The notes under the pieces are model-generated. The model was not told the origin of the DNA and made no database searches. It saw nothing but the letters and a program-made list of their open reading frames with translations. Source: Monomorium pharaonis (Eukaryota; Arthropoda; Insecta; Hymenoptera; Formicidae). Taken from it: 64,000 bases of DNA. The stretch lies in assembly GCF_013373865.1 (NCBI RefSeq), contig NC_050469.1, positions 28,711,046-28,775,045 on the forward strand, read 5' to 3'. Positions 61,754-64,000 of this stretch are shown piece after piece. Numbering within the stretch: position 1 is the first letter of the stretch; every line of letters starts with the position of its first letter. Made by a program: the position numbers and the translations under genes.

Positions 61754-64000
61754 CTTTCCGACGTGGCCGTTGCCGCTGCCGATAGCTGCCGCCGTCGTGG
61801 CAATTGCTGATGCTGCCGATCCATGATTGCCACAGGCCGTCCGCTCCGTGTGCGGCCGTCGCGATTATCAGCCCTAGAGGAGCGACGTTGATCGGAAGAT
61901 CGAGATGAAATCTCTTGTCGAACGCTTAAGTCTTAAATTGGCAGGATAAACAACCGACTCGTAACTTGAGGCGAGAGAAATAATTTGACGCGTAAAGGGC
62001 AAGACGCATTTGACCATAATTATAGAACGCCATTAAATAATTTGCCTCAACTAAAGTGATATTTAATTCAAAATATATATGTACGCTATATACAGAAATA
62101 GAATACACCAAACTTGCACTCTCTTTTCCTCCTGTACACAAGAGACACGTCCTATCGCAATCGGTTAGGGACCGTGGTTTCACTAATCGCGCCCATTTCA
62201 CGCTTCCTTGGCGAACCGCTGAACGACTCAATCGCCCCCTTGGTATTGGCGCATCGCGATAACGCTGCCAATGAGCAAAGATTCACGACGTTAGACACGT
62301 GCGTGGAAAGGGCAACACGCACGTGGCACTAAATCCGCGCGCCCTCGTAGCCTCAAGTCCCCGATATAAACGACGTCACTCTTCTCGTTGCTCGGTCGAG
62401 GTCGATAGTCGCCGATCGTTAACGGTTGCCCCGCAGGAATAATTAAATGCCTCCTCCTCTCACGATGGATAAAGACAATGGGCGCCGTGCTAAGATACGG
62501 TTACGTCGGCGGCGGGATTACATAGCGGGTAGCTATGCGCCAGTTCCCGCTCTCTTCCCTCCCGTTATCATCGATGCCGATATCGGCGGGTGGCACGCTC
62601 GTGATTCGAGATGCCCCCCACGGACCGGTTGCATCGGCACGATCGAGTTAATCCGCGACGGATGTATCGGGCTGTACACGTGTAGATTGGACGCGGGCGC
62701 GCCACTCTTTCTCTTTCTCGCTCTCTCTCTCTTTCACGGCAATCGAACAATCGCGCGGATCCGAATACTCTCGCGGGACCGGCAGGAAGAGTCGTTTGTT
62801 TTCAGCCATCGAGCCCTTTTTGTGTTTCGCGCTCGAGTTGCGGATCGCAATCAAATCCCCCGTCGAGGACTTTGTCGTTTGACGCCCGTTGACGACCGGC
62901 ATCCATTTTCCGTGACTCGCGGACAATCGCAGGCGATGACGGGAACGCGTAGACACTACTACAATCGGCTTCTTTGTATAACTTTCATTACCACACTAAA
63001 AACAGTATGGTAAGTAATTTCAAAAAGTACATTGTATTCAAAAACTACTCGAAAACGATTTTTAAAATTACTTTGATCTTTAATACATTCTGTTTTCACG
63101 TTAAATCACGTAATATAAAATATCATTAATACATCATTCGTACAATTATGCACTAAACTTAATTATTTATTTTGTAACATGATCTCCACGTATATGATCT
63201 GTATAGCATATTCTTCTACTCATTGTATAAATATTCTTAAAAATTTCCCTTTTGTATATTTAGTCCGTCATAAAAAATACGTCAACCATATATGAGATTT
63301 TAAAGCAATCTGACGCAAGCTATAAAGATTGTAGAAAAGCAATCATCATTACGATATTACCTTTCCTTTGGAGTAACGAGCGGGAGCATTGAGTGTGAGC
63401 TCTTAAAGGTAATACTAAATCAAACACAACTGTGCTTTATGATACCCTAATAATTAAAGCGAGATTATTAAACGCGTAAGATTCTTAAGTCTGTAATACG
63501 ACCGACGATATCTGGGACAGCAAAAGGAACTCGCACTCGAGTTTCGACTGGCGTAGAATGAGAGTAAATTGCATTTCAACCTCATTGTTCTCTGCCGATT
63601 CACAATGCCGACCGGAAGTCGGTCGGTAATGGGGTCCGCAGAAGAGAGCAGCGCACTTGTCGCAATAAAACTTCTCTCCGGACACTCCCCTTTGCCTTCC
63701 CCCCTCTCTACTATTTCGCTATGTACCCCGGTCATCTTAACTACCAGACAGGACATTCACACCGAGCAATACGGACGGAGATAGATAGATAGATGGAGAA
63801 AGAAAAAGAGAGAGAAAGAGAAGTTCTCCTCTTACGCTTCATCTTACATCCAGCTTGTTCTTCTACGGCTGCTCTACCTCCTTCTATTCTGCGATCATAA
63901 TTTCTCATCTCAGTAATATGCAAACGAGTACTAGTGCTCTTTACTTTCTTCTTTTATTGAAAATCAATAAAACAATCTTTAAAATTTTAATACATTTTGT

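Larger units (their letters stand above)
54961..64000. other. Intergenic DNA without recognisable exons
   Basis: No supported gene. It contains a pyrimidine-rich stretch at 55325-55510, a short perfect palindrome at 55897-55921, GC-rich purine/pyrimidine DNA at 56250-56900 with A14 near 56303, (GA)-rich DNA at 57955-57990, purine-rich DNA at 58798-58860, (CT)n at 61155-61192, (CTG)n at 61718-61753 and GATA repeats at 63779-63793. AT-rich parts lie at 57120-57640 and 63000-63350. Open frames (for example 56466-57113 minus, 62447-63013 plus) show no domain. Confidence 0.5.

Noticed and set aside
63485..63685. Minus frame starting MSGEKFYCDKCAALFCGPHY, resembling a zinc finger
   Set aside because: The CxxC is not followed by histidines at C2H2 spacing, LIM spacing is also incomplete, and the frame then loses any pattern. 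Probably chance.

Overview
The window looks like nuclear DNA from an insect, most probably a hymenopteran and possibly an ant. It is CpG-rich and unmethylated-looking, has many (GA/CT)n, (CA)n and trinucleotide microsatellites, and its introns are long with canonical GT..AG ends. The only gene that can be reconstructed with confidence encodes an arthropod-type netrin receptor UNC5. The species is inferred from sequence character only.

Layout. 1-11418: upstream DNA with no recognisable coding exon. It is probably the large 5' intron and/or promoter region of unc-5, because the first visible unc-5 exon begins with a splice acceptor and so must have a non-coding exon further upstream. 11419-31863 (+ strand): the unc-5 gene with ten coding exons, start codon at 11615 and stop at 31861-31863. 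The spliced coding sequence is 2919 nt (972 codons plus stop). 31864 to about 32850: 3' UTR, ending near an AATAAA at 32828. About 32850-64000: roughly 31 kb in which I find no convincing exon, only microsatellites, low-complexity tracts, AT-rich blocks and a few duplicated or palindromic segments.

The protein. Exon by exon the product has a signal peptide, an acidic insect-type N-terminal stretch, two Ig domains (the first with the extra cysteines typical of UNC5), two thrombospondin type 1 repeats with WxxWxxW motifs, a 42-nt micro-exon linker, one transmembrane helix, a Ser/Pro/Tyr-rich juxtamembrane region, a ZU5 domain, a UPA-like region and a C-terminal death domain. The first eight introns are all phase 1, so each extracellular module sits on exons that can be skipped or added without breaking the frame. 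By family knowledge this receptor mediates netrin-dependent repulsion of axons and migrating cells.

Non-genic points of interest: a perfect 39-bp inverted repeat around a (TA)n core (1599-1710); a cluster of diverged repeat copies inside intron 1 (about 18.7-20.1 kb); a diverged tandem duplication at about 36340-36650; a perfect 13-bp-arm hairpin about 80 bp past the last poly(A) signal of unc-5; and two short upstream ORFs in the unc-5 leader. No tRNA, rRNA, CRISPR, intact transposon or known microRNA was recognised. I did not find an obviously new biological system; the best leads are the skippable micro-exon and the repeat structures.
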